From positions 118,250-182,249 of the forward strand of contig JAANYP010002086.1 in the NCBI GenBank assembly GCA_020465985.1: a stretch of 64,000 nt of DNA, read 5' to 3'. Positions 11,052 to 23,637 of the stretch are shown here, in pieces. The notes under the pieces are model-generated. The model saw nothing but the letters and a program-made list of their open reading frames with translations. It searched no databases and was not told the origin of the DNA. The stretch's first letter is position 1. The number at the start of each line of letters is the position of its first letter. The position numbers were made by a program, and so were the translations under genes. This DNA comes from Centrapalus pauciflorus. Its lineage: Eukaryota > Streptophyta > Magnoliopsida > Asterales > Asteraceae.

Positions 11052-14000
11052 TCACTCCAGTGGTGGTGGTCCTTCAAACATCTTTTCAATCTCATCCCGT
11101 GTTTCCTCCAGATCTTGGATTTCAACTCTGAGGATCATAAACTTGGGATCTTGAAGTTCAACTCTCTCATAAAAGCCTCTGAGCTGGTCCCAAATGGCTA
11201 CTCTCCACCTACCTGATTGCCTGAATGAAGTTGCAAGTCTGAAGGCTGCAAGCTGTCTCAGATCCACTTTGTATAGATCTGAAGCTCTTTGAAAACACTT
11301 CTTCTGTGTTAGGGGATCTACAAAAAAAATGCCCCCAACTCAGGTTCTTCAATGATTTTCCCTTCTTCAAACTCAACTCCACTGGACAGGCAGTCAATTC
11401 CTTTCATCTCAACAGCATAATCACCCTGTTCGATTAAGATGAGGAGTTCCTCCAGCTAAGAATCCTTTCTTGTCCACCTGGCCTTTATTTTGGGGTATGT
11501 CACAGAGACACCCTCACTTACTTCTTTTAAAATGAGGCCAAGATCTTTCACTCTCTCCATCAGCTTCTTGACATATGCCCTGACAGTCTTAACCGTTTCT
11601 GACTTAGACTGGCTCAGGGCAACTGGCAGCTCAACCCATTCCCTGTACCCCATTTGTGCAACATCAGTGTAGTCATAAGTTTCCAGTTATGGGCCTGTTG
11701 CACCCATTCTGGTAATTTGCAATTTCCACTGTTTGCCTTTTCTTGATGTGGGGACAGCTTTGACAATTGCTTCCTTGGCAAGCCTTCTATCAGCAACATC
11801 ATGAAACTTTTTCCTTGCCAGGTTGTCAAAATGGAATTGGGCTCTTGCAGAGGATGCTTGCTTTGGTTTGGTCACAGAGACCAGAGCACCCACTTCCTTT
11901 TCGACTTCCTTCTCACCAGCTGATCCCTTAGCAGCTTCCATCAGTTTCTTTTGCACATCCAGAGAGGGAATTTTGATTTTGCTTGCCTCTTGAAGTGCAA
12001 AAGTTCTGGCAGCTTTGGCAGAGGCTTCTTCTTCTCTTAGTGCTTCCACGGCTTTAAGCTGTTCATCTCTGAACCGTAGTATTTATCCATGGAAAGACAC
12101 ATGTCCTTTGCCCTGGCTTTGTGAAACTTTAACTCTGCTACTTTCTACTGTTCAGGATCAAATACTGCTTTTTCATTTCCTTTAGCTGTTGTAGTGATAA
12201 CAGATTCAGGAATATCTTCTTCTTCTTCCTCCAGTATGAGGTGCCTCCTTCTGCTGCTTGGCCTGTCCCCAGAAATGAATTCCTCCCCTTTAGACTGTGC
12301 AGGGTTTGGAGATTCAGCCTGAGTAGGCTGAGCAGCTTCAGGTAGATGAGAGGCACTCTCAGCTGGACCAGTACCTGTTTCAAATGCACCTGCTGTTTGA
12401 CCAGTAGGAGCTGATGTCTCCTTAGGAGAAGAAGTTTTCTCCCCCTTAGACTTAGTCTTAGAGGCAAACAACTTCTCCCTTTGAAGGAGATGGACCAGCA
12501 CCTTCAACAACCAGTCTGCCTGAAGAAACAAATTCAGCAGGCTTTGAAGCAGTTTTGGCAGCAGGCTTGGAACCAACCAGGCTATGCACTAAGAAAGCCA
12601 GGTTATCCTTCACCTCTGCAATTTGGGAAAGACATGTTTGAAGAGAAGAGGATTGGGAATCAGCAAGAGTGGTCAGCTTAAGAATGTTTTCCCTATCAGA
12701 AGCTGTGAACAGCAAAGTTTGGAGCTGTGCAAGATGTAATTCAAGAGAGTCCTGCACATCAGCAAGGTTTGCTGACACAGAGTTTGATAGAGAAACAATG
12801 AGAGTGTTTAGGCTGGCCAAGGTGGTGGGAAGTGTATCATTGCAAGTGGTGAGGAGAGTGGACAGCTGTTGTGTAATGGCTGTCATAGAGGACACAGAGT
12901 CCTGTTGGTGGGAAAGAATTGAGGAGAGGGAAGTGGAGACATTTTGCAGCTGTGTAGTGAGTGCAAGCAGCTGAGAGGAGGTATCAGTTTGAGGAGTGGG
13001 TGGAAAGGAATTCTTGAACACATCAAAGAATCCTTTAAGTTGTTCAGACATAGAGTTTGAAATGAGAGAGGGTAGAGAAGACATGGAAGTTTCTAAAGAA
13101 CCAACTTTGTTGGTCAGCAAGGAAAGTTGATCCTTCAAAGGCAGGTCTTTATGGGATGGGGGTGTATGGGTGGATTATTTGGAGTGGGTAGATGGAGATG
13201 AAGAGGATGAGGCTGGTGTATGGGGATGTGATGTAGAGAGGGTATTTTGGAAAGAAGCTCCATAGCCTGGGCAAAAGTAATGTTGCCCAGCTTGGAGGGA
13301 TCAATAGGACCTTCAGCAGTGGCTATAACAGCATCATCAGGAGAGTGGGTAGAGGATGGTAGCCTTTCAGACACTGCTTGTTTTGCAGCACCTTCATTAA
13401 GGCCAGTGGTGGTTCCCTCTGCAGTACCTTGGTTTAAAGGTACCTCATCATGGGGAGATGGTATTTGCATTTCAACATCAGCAGTGGTGAAACCTGTTGA
13501 TGCAGTTTGCATAATGGGAGTAGCCTCACCAAATGGATGTTCTATTCCCTGAGGTTCATCAGCTTGAGTGGTTGGTCCTTCAGCAGCTGTTCGGTGTAGA
13601 ACAGCTACATCATGAGGAACAGAAGATTGAGGCTGAGCTGTTGGTTGGTCTAAGCCAGCAGTTTGGACACCTTGTGTAGACTCAGGGTGTAGAGAAGTAT
13701 GAGGTGGGAACAGTGTGGACTCAGTATGGAGTGGAGAGAACTCCTGTCTTTCAATATTCTCAGCCTGTTGGGAGGCTGGAATAGTTGATGTGGGTGTCTC
13801 CATTTGTACAACTGGCTCCTGTTGGGAGGAACCCGAGGGTCTAGGCTGACTTGGGGTTGACATAGGGTGGAGTGAAGCAGGCTCCAATTGTGCTGATCCT
13901 TCTCCCAAAATAGGAGAGGCAGCAGGGGTTGCTTCTTTTTCAACTGAACCCTGTTGAGAGGGAACAGAGGGGCTAGTTTGGGTTGTTTGGGTTGTTGGTT

Positions 14001-15204
14001 TCTTTTTGGCTATGGATTTGCATTGGTATAATATGTGAGATGAGGTGGGGGATTTTGGAGAGGAGATGAGAGGTTCGGATTGGACAGGTTTGGAGACTGG
14101 GTCAGAAACAGGTGGGTTGGCCTGTTCCATAGTCTCAGGTGCCACAGAGGCTTCAGGTCCAACAAATGAACCAGGGTGAGGAGCCTGCTCCCCCTCAGCC
14201 ACAGAGGCTGAGGGTGCATACTTAGACTGAGCTGTTTTGGCCTTCTTGTGGACAGGCTCAGCTTCAGTGATGTCGAGGGTCCTTTTAACAAGTTTGGCCC
14301 TGGATTTGGATTTTCTTCTGGGAGCAGCTTCTGGATCCACCCTCATATCAGAGGGTCCTTCCACCAATCCTAGCAGCCTCCTCATTGGAGTAGAGAGAGG
14401 AGGCTCATTCGGGAGAACCGGAGAATAGAAAACTCTATTCCCTATTACAGGGGATGCAGCAGTACAAAGTAAAGGCTGAGAGTTATACAAGTGCTCACCA
14501 CAAATATGCTTGAAGACGAGGCTCAGAAACCTGGGATATCGAACAGCAGCTGGACGTGTCTCCTGCTGCACTAGGCCCCTAAAATTCAGAAAAATCCATT
14601 TTGCCATGTCGATTGTAGTTCCATCCACAAGCTGCAGAACTACAGGGATTTCATCACGGCTCAGTTGGTCAAAGGAACCAACTTTGCTGCTGAAGCACAT
14701 TACCACAGAGGCAAATAAGAAGCTGTAAGTAGGAGACAAATCCTTTCTGAACAGCGTAGCTCCAACTTTTGGTTCTGCTACACCATAGAAGTGTAGCAGA
14801 TTCTTCATCTGTTCATCTTCAGGCTGTGACTGATCATATTTTTCAGCCACAGGGAGTCGAAGAACTTCCCTGATTAGATGAATGTTGATTTCAATGGTCT
14901 GAGTCCCATTGAGTATAGTGCCCTTAATGACTTTGGTGTCTGGGTTGTAGGCACAGGTATACCAAAACTCATACACCATCTCCTGGTACAGGACACCAGG
15001 AGTGGCAGTCATGGCATAGTTCAACGGATGAACTTTCAAGAACTTCACCATTTCTTCATAGCCTTTCCCCACATAGTTCTTGGGGATGGTTAGGTTAGCA
15101 AGGTAGTTGGTAGGTTTCAAGGTCAGCATTGTGGTGACTGATGGATGTTTCTGAACATCAGCACCCACAAACACTGGTAGAAAGGGGTTGTTTCTTTGAG
15201 CCAT
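11052..15204 (-). pseudogene. SIRE-A post-pol (env-like) ORF
   Basis: Extra ORF downstream of pol, as in soybean SIRE1, where it is called env-like; its function is unknown. The Met at 15204 is chosen because SIRE-B has the matching start; an in-frame Met exists at 15240. Codons 1 to ~690 are uninterrupted. They comprise a conserved domain (residues ~15-280, with LTLKPTNYLANLTIPKNY, VLYQEMVYEFWYTCAY and HICGEHLYNSQPLL), then a basic stretch and a long Pro/Ser/Gln/Thr-rich region. After a frame break at 13135 come a heptad-rich coiled coil (about 13138-12560), a Lys/Ser/Glu-rich segment, a second helical region and a C-terminal block (FYERVELQDPKF) ending at 11052. Breaks also occur near 12460, 12145, 12050 and 11690. 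I saw no clear transmembrane helix, so 'env-like' is a label only. Confidence 0.82.
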
Positions 15205-15311
15205 TTGGGAAGTAGTGAAAGTAGTAGAAACACAGGACACTTAGTCGATTTTTAGGGTTCTTAGGAGGTTTATGGAAGTAGTGAGGAAGACGAAGATGAA
15301 ACAGTAGGGGG

Positions 15312-15319
15312 TATTTATA
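15312..15319 (-). promoter_or_regulatory. Putative internal TATA box for the SIRE-A post-pol ORF
   Basis: TATAAATA on the minus strand, 108 bp upstream of the ATG at 15204. It is followed by a CT-rich leader and preceded by a conserved block with CCGTT motifs. SIRE-B has the same box at the same distance (30124-30131 to 30240). Function is inferred. Confidence 0.55.
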
Positions 15320-15924
15320 GGATTTGAATTTGAGTGGGTATGAGAGAGAAACATTTGGGCGGTTGATTTGAAAAGGTCGTTAACAGAAAACGGAACGGTT
15401 GTCCATGTCAGACCGTTTGTCTGAGCACTTGAGCCCTTTTTAATCACTAACACACGAAACCCACATTATCTGCAGTAATTAAGTTAAATAAAAACAAAAT
15501 TTAAGTAACTTAATTGTGAAGAAAGGTAATTAAAACTGATGGTCTAAGTTGATTGTCAAACCCGTGATGAGCAGGGTCATCACAAGCTGTTCACTCTTCA
15601 AGCTGTTCCTTCAACCTGTTCAGCTATGTAAGAACAGGTTGTGTTCAATAGCTGATCAGGTTACAAGACAATGTCTTGAATGACAGATTGAGAGAGTGAG
15701 CATGGTGGGGGTTTGATCATCAGATCAGGCTTGACATATAAGCTGTTATTTGTCAAACCTGTTATACGCTCAAGCTATTCAAGTTTTGCAGAAAACGGCT
15801 AAGAATAGAACATGCATAGCCTGTTCTGTCTAAGTTGTTCTGCGAAACTTGAGCAGCGTGAGACATATAATGTCTTAGAGCATTTTGGACACTTAGTCAC
15901 TTTTGTTTAACATGCCCAGCTTGC
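15320..15924 (-). other. SIRE-A pol to post-pol spacer
   Basis: About 600 bp of non-coding sequence between the RNase H stop region and the putative internal promoter. It contains many AAGCTGTTC and AACCTGTTC-like short repeats also present in the LTRs, and AACCGTTC-type motifs at 15380-15420. No open frame. Confidence 0.6.
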
Positions 15925-18900
15925 TTACCTGATAGCTAAATTGTTTCCATCAATAGGTTTGGTGAAAATGTCAGCAAGCTGTTCATCTGTGGAAATAAAA
16001 CTTACCTCCACATTACCTTTCTGAATATGATCCCTGATGAAATGATGTCTGACTTCTATATGCTTTTTTCTGGAGTGAAATACTGGATTGTTGGAGATAG
16101 CTATGGCACTTGTATTATCACATAGAATAGGAGTTTTCCTATATACAAGTCCACAATCTTCAAGCTGATGTTGCATCCACAAAATCTGCCCACAGCAGCT
16201 TCCAGCAGCAATGTACTCAGCTTCAGCAGTAGAAGTAGAAACTGAGTTCTGCTTCTTGATACACCAACTGATCAAATTTCCACCAAGGAGTTGACATCCA
16301 CATGTTGTGATTTTCCTATCTAACCTGCAGCCTGCAAAGTCAGAATCTGAATAACCTGTTAGTTCCAGGCTTGAGTCTTTGGGATACCAAAGAACAAACC
16401 TGGTGTACCCTTAAGGTATCTGAAGATTCTTTTCACAGCAGCTAGATGTGATTCTTTTGGATCAGCTTGGAATCTAGCACATCAACAGGTAGCAAACATA
16501 ATATCAGGTCTACTAGCAGTTAAATACAGCAAGCTCCCAATCATGCCTCTGTAAGCTGTTACTGAAACAGCTTTGCCACTGGCATCTGCATCCAATTTTA
16601 CATTGGTTGCCATTGGGGTTTTAATAGGAGAACTTTGATCAAATTTAAACTTTTTCAATAGATCTAAAGTATACTTTCTTTGATTTATAAAAATTCCAGT
16701 TGAGGTTTGTTTAACCTGATCCTAAAAAGAAAGTAAGTTCTCCCATCATACTCATTTCGTATTTGGATTTCATGAGTAATGAAAAATTCTTGCACAATTG
16801 TTCATTAGTAGAACCAAATAGTATGTCATCCACATAGATTTGAACAAGCATAATATCAGACTTCACCTTCTTTATGAACAGTGTGGTATCCACTTTACCT
16901 CTGGAATACCCATTGCTCATAAGGAAATCAGTAAGAGTGTCATACCAGGCTCTAGGGGCTTGTTTTAGACCATAGAGGGCTTTGTCCAACTTATAGACAA
17001 AACCTGGATGATGTTCATTTTCAAAACCTGGAGGCTGCTTGACATAAACTTCCTCTTGCAGCTTCCCATTCAGAAATGCACTCTTCACATCCATCTGAAA
17101 TACCTTCATGCTCTTATGAGCAGCGTAGGCTATAAACAAACGAATTGCCTCTAGCCTGGCCACAGGAGCAAATGTTTCATCATAGTCAATGCCTTCCTCC
17201 TGTCTATAGCCCTGAGCAACAAGCCTTGCCTTATTTCTAATGACATGACCTTGCTCATCCATCTTGTTCCTGTAAACCCATTTGGTGCCAACTATAGTTT
17301 TACCTTTAGGAGCAGGGACCAGCTTCCATACCTTGTTTCTCTCAAACTGATTGACTTCTTCTTGCATGGCAGTGATCTAATTGGCATCTTTAAGTGCTTC
17401 ATCCACTTTCTTTGGCTCCAAGAGGGATACAAAGCTAGAGAACATACAGAAGTTCCCTAAGCTGTCCCATCTTGTTTGTACCCCTTTATTGATGTCACCA
17501 ATTATTTGATCATTGGGATGACACCTGATCCACTTAGGATCATTTTTCAATGAGGATTCTCCTGAGTTGCTTGCATCTTCAACAGGTCCTGTTGAACAGC
17601 TTTCAAGATTTTCAGACACACTGATGTCTTCAGTCTATTCACTTGTTGTGCATGACTCTCCATTGTTGAACACATCAGCAGAGGATCCAGGAAAATCAGC
17701 ATTGATTGGTTCAGGACATGAAGTTGTAATTAAGTCAGTACACTTATTCACACAGGGTGTATCAACATAATCATCATCATGTCCATCATGGTTAGCAGGT
17801 TCCACTCTGGGTGTAGTGGAAGCTTTTGAGTCCTCTTCACTGTTTGAATGCATGAGATCATCAAAGTTGAATTCTCCTGAAACTGATTCAGGAACAGCTT
17901 TGGTGGAGGCATTCCTGGACTCTTCAAAGGTGACATTGATAGATTCATCTATCACCTTTCTTTTGTTGTTGTACACTCTGTAGGCTTTGGAGATAGCAGA
18001 GTATCCAACGAACACACCTTCACCAGCTTTGGGTTCAAACTTTGCCAGTTGGTCCCTTTGATTCAGAATGAAGCAGGGACATCCAAACACATGGAAGTAG
18101 CTAATATTTGGCCTTCTCCCTTTGAGCAGCTCATAAGGAGTCTTGTTGAACCTTTTCACCACTAAGGATCTGTTTGGGTGAAGCAGGCAGTGTTGACTGC
18201 TTCAGCCCAGAATGATAAACGTAAACCAGATGCACACAGCATGGTTCTAGCAGCTTCAATAAGGGTTCTATTTCTCCTTTCAGCAACTCCATTTTGTTGT
18301 GGAGTTCTTACTGCTGAAAAGTTTTGTGAGATCCCTTTTTCTTCACAGAAGTCTTCAAGAGTACTGTTTTTGAATTCAGTACCATGATCACTTCTAAGCT
18401 GCTTCAGTTGAGCAGAGTTCAGCATTTCCATCTTTTTGACAAATCCAATGATTCCTCTAGCAGCCTCTCCTTTGCTCTTTAAGAATAAACCTGGAGAACT
18501 CATCAACCATTACTAGAGTGTATCTTCTTCCTCCTAGACTTGGGACATTGACAGGTCCAAACAAGTCCATGTGGATTAAGAAGAGAGGAGTATCAATAGA
18601 AAAATTATGCTTGGATTTAAAAGATGATTTCCTCTGCTTGCCTTTTTCACAAGCTGTGCAGAGTCTATCCTTAATAAAGGTCATAGAAGGCAAACCTGTT
18701 ACCAACTCTTTCTTACAGAGTTTGTTGATATTCTTGAAGTTCAGGTGTCATAGCGTTTTGTGCCATAACCAGTTTAGGTCTGCATTGGTTCTTGTGAGAA
18801 AGCAGGTTTTTCAGTTGTGGGATCAGCAGATTTCATGTCTACAACATATACACCTTTCTTTCGTTGAGCACACAGCACAACTTTGCCTTGGGAATCCAAT

Positions 18901-19200
18901 ATGTAATCCAGGTGCTCATCAAAGTTAACCTTGTAGCCAGCATCACACAGTTGACTTATGCTAACAAGGTTATGTTTTAGCCCAACCACATAGGCTACTC
19001 TTTTGAACACTGCAGCACCAGCTTTAAGAATTCCATATCCCTCAGTGGATCCCTGTACATTGTCACCAAAAGTGACTTTTGGCCCTTTTTCAGGCCTTAG
19101 ATCATTCAGCAGGTCATTGCAACCTGTCATGTGCCCTGAGCAGCCACTGTCCAAGTACCAAACCTGGGATGGTTGTTTGTCCTGCAGAATGTCATAGGAA
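15925..19200 (-). pseudogene. SIRE-A pol (protease, integrase, RT, RNase H)
   Basis: Ty1/copia-order pol. Protease active site DSGCSGHMTG is near 19150-19120; the GAG-pre-integrase zinc motif (LWHK, CTACEKGK) near 18790-18640; integrase MDLFGP near 18570, SDHGTEF near 18390 and PQQNGVAERRNRT near 18280. RT has LVAQGYRQEEGIDY and QMDVKSAFLNGKL with catalytic YVDDILFGST near 16850-16820, and RNase H (STAEAEYIAAGS) near 16235. Frames are interrupted at about 18775, 18506, 18180, 17630, 17370, 16710 and 16275 by stops and indels; for example, a 2-bp loss relative to SIRE-B at ~16715 creates a stop after LFLG. Length and domain content are otherwise normal for the family. Confidence 0.88.
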
Positions 19201-21961
19201 AATATTAGTTACATTTAGGGGAACTCATCACAGAGATGAGTTCTCCTACTTCATCAACATGTGTTGATGGGCTAGTAATATCCACATTAATATTTTCTAT
19301 TTGAATGGTATCAGTTTGGATATCACTCTCATTGACTAAGTTACTTCCAACACTACTTGTTTTAGAAATGATGGAACTAGCAGATTCAACAGGCCTTATG
19401 TCCTCAGTTTCAGGACAGTCTTTGGCCATGTGTGTCTTCTTCCCACATTTATAGCATTTTCTCTTTTTAGCCTTTTTGGAAGAAGAGCTTTCAGAAACAC
19501 ATTCTGAATTATTTCAGTTGATTTTATCAGCAGGTTTAGCAAACTTATTACTATTTTTCGATGAATCAACAGCTTGGGTCGATGGCACAATAACAACAGC
19601 TTTGCCTGTTTCTTCTTTCCTCTTTTTGGGAGGACAGATGTCAAAAACAGGAAGCTTGATTGGTTTTTGACCTTCCACAGGTTTGGGAAACTTATTCCCA
19701 GATTTCTCAGGCTGAGAAATGGCTTTGCCTTTGCCCTTAGTGAGATGTGATTGATGCTGCCTATCAACATAATCAATGTTGCTGGTTTTGAAAGACTTAT
19801 TTTCATTTATAACCAGTTTTCCACTATGATTTGAAAACTTATTTGAAACCACAGCAGATTTGCTTTCAACATGAGACTTACCCTTGTTGAAAGTAGGCTG
19901 CTTACCTCTTGAAAACTTATTTTCAAAATGTTTAGCATCGAAAGGATTAACATGTTTCTTACCATCAGCTTTGGACCCAGATCCTGTTTTGTCAACAGGT
20001 TTGGTATCCACCGTTGCAGCTTGGACATGTTTTCCTTTCCTTTGCTTGTGTGAATCTCGAGCACTTAGCAGGCTGATTTGATGGAGAACACATTCCATCA
20101 TCAGCTTATAGGCCTTTTTCACACAAGTTGTCAGTATTTTGAGGCCTGACAAACCTGTTTGTTGAGATCAGCTTTCCATTAACTTTCTGGATGAAAGTAC
20201 TGGGAAGCTCACCAAGAGTGGATAAGTCATCTTTCAGATTATTGATCTCAACAATAGAAGCTGCTGTGTCAAGATCTCCTCCAAGATAGGCTTGGATTTG
20301 TGCAGGGATCTGTTGACTTATGCAATGGCTGACTTTTTGTGCTGATTGGCACCAAGAGTCAACTATCTTTTGAAGTTTTGCATGTTTTACATTTGTTTCT
20401 CTCTTTTCTTCCAGTAAAATGGAGTTGATGTTTTTTAGTTCATCAAGCTCAGTTTCCAACTTATGGAAACTGTCCAGTTTACCAGATTTAATTTCAAGAT
20501 CAGTTTTAAGCTTAGAGATTTCAGATAGTAAAACATTATGCTTCTCAACAGCAGCTTTTAAATCAACCAGCATATACTCAAACATTTTTTCTTTTTCATC
20601 AGAACTGTAAGCCATAAAATTTTGTACCTTGTACATCATTGTAGGGTTCCAGTTCTCCAAGCTGCTGAAGGCTTCAGCTTCAGCCAAGTCCTATTTGAAA
20701 TTGCTAGTTGATGGGACATTAGTATTGGCCATCAGACAATTGTTGTCTTCATCATCTGAGGATGAATCAGACTTCTCCCAGTCATATGTCTCTGCCATCA
20801 GTCCCTTTTGCTTATTGGAATTCACAGAGTTTTCCAACTTTTTCAGCTTAGCCATGGCCATAAGGTACTTAACCCTATAGCCATCGTCCCTGTTAGTCTT
20901 GTATGGTTTGGAAGACTGTCCGACAGCTTTTGACACACAGTCAGCAGCTATATGGCCAGTTTTGCCACATTTGAAGCACTCAGCTTTAGATTTATCAAAT
21001 GCCTTCTTCTTACCAGCACTTGAGTTCCACTGCAGCATATTTCTTCCAAACCTCTTCTTGTTGAACCTTTTGACAAGCATGGCTATCATCTGCTCATCAT
21101 CAAGCTCAGCAAGATCTGCACTGTCTTCCTCATCAGACATTTCCTCTCTTTCATCATCAGCCTATTGATCAGGTTGTGTGAACACATCACACACCTGCCC
21201 AACAGGTTGTCTCACGTTGGCCACTAAGGCAGCACCTCTCTTGGACATTTCCAAGGCATTTCTCTTCTGCTGCCTTGACTGCTCATCATTTAGTAAGGAT
21301 CCATATAAGTTTACAAGATCCATACCTTTGATGGTACCTGAATTTCTCAATATGGTAGAAAAGTAGTTCCATTCTTCAGGCAAGATGTCCAAGAACTTGT
21401 TCACCAGGGTCAGGCTGTCCTTTGTGATCCCAACAGCTTTGAGATCATTAACAAGAGCAGTAAACCTGGTGTAGGTTTCTGTGAGTGTCTCCTTTGGTTT
21501 TTCAAAGAAGAGTTCATACTGTCTAACAAGATTGTTAATCCTGTTGTCCAGTGTGATTGTGGGTCCATCATAGACGGTACACAAAGTATCCCACATCTCC
21601 TTTGCAGTCTTCATCTTCTCAACCTGTTTGAACACATCATCAGGCAGAGAGATAACCAGGTTATTCTTGGCCTTTGCATCCAGAGCAACCAATCTTTTGT
21701 CTTCATCAGACCATTGAGCTTTAGCCTTCACAAAGGTTTTAATTTCAGGGCAGCTCCTTCAACAGCAGGAGTTATGGTAGTAACAGAGGTTGACACATAG
21801 GGACCTTCCATTACTATCTCTGATAGTTGTACATCCTGATTCTCTAAGTAGAGCATCATTCTGCACTTCCAACCAGAGAAGTTCTGATGATTGAACTTTG
21901 GAGGTTTGGCCATTGACCCATTGTCATAGTAGGATGAGGAATTTGCAGCACTGTTGTCCAT
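19201..21961 (-). pseudogene. SIRE-A gag and gag-pol linker
   Basis: Starts at the ATG at 21961, 50 bp inside the primer-binding site (MDNSAANSSSYYDNG). The UBN2-type capsid region (GWKCRMMLYLEN; LDILPEEWNYFSTILRNSG) spans about 21900-21200. A frameshift near 21730 and a TAG at ~21164 break it. A CCHC zinc knuckle (CFKCGKTGHIAADC) is near 20985. A long Lys/Glu-rich coiled coil (about 20600-20350) and a basic linker with a second knuckle (CYKCGKKTHMAKDC) near 19450 follow, with frame breaks near 20690, 20130 and 19810. The second knuckle and linker are usual in Sirevirus gag-pol. Confidence 0.85.
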
Positions 21962-22009
21962 GGAAAATTTGGGAGAAAAAGAGATCTAGAGATGACACAC
22001 ACTCTATCT

Positions 22010-22021
22010 GCTCTGATACCA
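22010..22021 (-). promoter_or_regulatory. Primer-binding site of SIRE-A
   Basis: TGGTATCAGAGC on the minus strand, two bases inside the 5' LTR end, complementary to the 3' end of initiator methionine tRNA. Confidence 0.92.
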
Positions 22022-22023
22022 AT

Positions 22024-23129
22024 TGTAGGTCCCAAAAGGTTTCTCAAGTGTATAGTTCTAAGCTGTAGAGGGGGGGTGAATACAGCTATTTGAAACTTAA
22101 CAATCTTTTTCTCAATGTTTGTGTATATTATTAACAAGTGTTAATTACAAACAAGCTTGAATGCGGAAAGGTTCAAGCTGAGATGACAGATACAACAGTT
22201 GTTCAACTAATCTAAGACACACTCAGACTAGATACAATGACTATGCTCACTTAGATGCACTCACTATTTTTACAAGACTCAGATGGACAGCTTACAAAAG
22301 AACAGCTTAGACACACTCTACTGTTTTATATAAGCAGACTTGCATGCATGGAATAACACAATTCAATGCACGTTCTGATTTCACACTCTTGATATCTCAT
22401 TATCCTCAGAAGCTTCCTTTTATAGTCAAAAGGTGAATCTCAGTGAAGCTTCTTCATTGGACAGATGAGATAGTGGAATGTCTTTCCAAAAAGACAAAAC
22501 ACCTTTCTGCATGTTCTGATAAAGCATCTTTGTCTTCACATGGCAGAATCTTTGTCTTTTCCTTTTGTCACTGTTGCATAAGGCTTTAACCAAAAGAGGA
22601 ATGTCAACTTTGTATCTTTCTTCTTTTGTTAATGCCATTTTGATATAAAAAAGGTCTGTCACCCTTTTCAAATATCCGTTTGTCTTCATGTAATCAGAAC
22701 AGCGTGTGCAGGCTGTGCAGTTCTGTTTTCCACTTTGTCTTCGACTTGTAAACTGATCTTGTAGCCAAAAACAAAACATGAGGACTTGGAAACATATTCC
22801 ATAAAGTGTTTAACATGTTCACAAAGAACAGGTTCTGTTCACAAAGAACAGAACACTTGTAAACTGTCCAAGCTGCTTAACAGAATAAAGCAGCGTAGAC
22901 AGTTTGTGTCCAGCCTGTTCAGCAGACTGAACAGCTTGGACAAACTGCCTTTCTGGCAACGAATGCAACATGGTAAACAGCTTTAGGCTGATATTGCAAA
23001 TTACTTTCAGGTTTCAATAAGGCATATAACAGGCCTTAAATTCAACCTTCAAATGCATCAACAGGTTTGATTAAAAATCTCCCCCTCAGATGTACAGCAG
23101 GTTTGACTGAGGCCTTTTTGTGCCTAACA
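22024..23129 (-). repeat. SIRE-A 5' LTR
   Basis: 1106 bp with TGTTAGG...CCTACA termini when read on the minus strand. The TATA box TATAAAAGG-like element lies at 22416-22424 (minus), about 30 bp before the presumed start of R. It faces away from the SIRE-B LTR promoter at 23509. Confidence 0.92.
22416..22424 (-). promoter_or_regulatory. TATA box of SIRE-A 5' LTR
   Basis: TATAAAAGG on the minus strand, at the position matching TATAAAAGG in the solo LTR (31277) and the SIRE-B LTR (36121). Confidence 0.65.
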
Positions 23130-23134
23130 AATAT

Positions 23135-23593
23135 GTTTCCATATCCTCATGTATTTTTTTGGATTACAAGACCAGCTTACAAAGTCGAAGACAAAGTGGA
23201 AAAACAGAAGCTGCAAAGACTTCCTATGTTGTTTTGTTACATGAAGACAAAGTGGATATTTGGAATTGGTAACAGACCATTTCTTATATCAAAATGGCCA
23301 TAACAGAAGATGAAAGTTTTAAAGTTGACATTCCTCTTTTAGTTAAAGCCTTCTATAACAGAGACAAAAAGGAAAAGATAAAGATTCTGCAATGTAAAGA
23401 CAATTCTGCTTTGTCAGAACGTGCAGAAAAGTTGTTTTGTCTTTTTGGAAAGACATCCCACTATCTCTATGTCCAATGAGGAAGCTTCACTGAAATTCTC
23501 AGTGAAAGTATAAAAGGAAGCTTCTAAGGAATGTGAAAGAACCAAGAGTGTGATATTCAGAACGTGCAAAGAAGTGTGTTTCCATGCATGCAA
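23135..23593 (+). repeat. SIRE-B 5' LTR, second fragment (3' end deleted)
   Basis: Continues the SIRE-B LTR after the SIRE-A target duplication and contains a TATAAAAGG box at 23509-23517. It stops at TGCATGCAAG (~23593), about 315 bp short of the expected CCTACA end. The last part of the LTR, the primer-binding site and the gag start are missing, and a second copy of the TATA region follows. Confidence 0.82.
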
Positions 23594-23637
23594 GTATAAA
23601 AGGAAGCTTCTATGGAATGTGAAAGAACCAATAGTGC
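23507..23637 (+). repeat. 44-bp direct repeat carrying a duplicated TATA box
   Basis: The segment AGTATAAAAGGAAGCTTCTA and the ~24 bases after it occur at ~23507-23550 and again at ~23594-23637 with few differences, 87 bp apart. The second copy joins LTR sequence straight to gag, so a second TATA box (23595-23603) lies just before the reading frame. Confidence 0.8.

Larger units (their letters stand above)
9562..23129 (-). mobile_element. SIRE-A: complete-length SIRE/Maximus-type copia element, reverse strand
   Basis: 13,568 bp bounded by LTRs of 1106 bp (22024-23129, 5') and 1132 bp (9562-10693, 3'). It carries PBS, gag, pol, post-pol ORF and polypurine tract in the expected order, and AATAT target duplications at both ends. 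It is structurally complete but its gag and pol frames are broken in many places. The two LTRs differ by scattered substitutions and small indels, so it is not a very recent insertion. It landed inside the 5' LTR of SIRE-B in the opposite orientation. Confidence 0.93.

Noticed and set aside
12669..12974. Opposite-strand frames over the SIRE post-pol coiled coil (also 13247-13552, 14510-14728)
   Set aside because: Shadows of the minus-strand coding region with no domain of their own.
11052..15204. Calling the post-pol ORF a true viral envelope glycoprotein
   Set aside because: No clear signal peptide, transmembrane helix or cleavage site seen; only the position after pol resembles env.
22010..22021. 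tRNA gene signal at TGGTATCAGAGC sites
   Set aside because: Only the 12-nt primer complement is present, next to LTR ends; no tRNA fold around any of the four sites.
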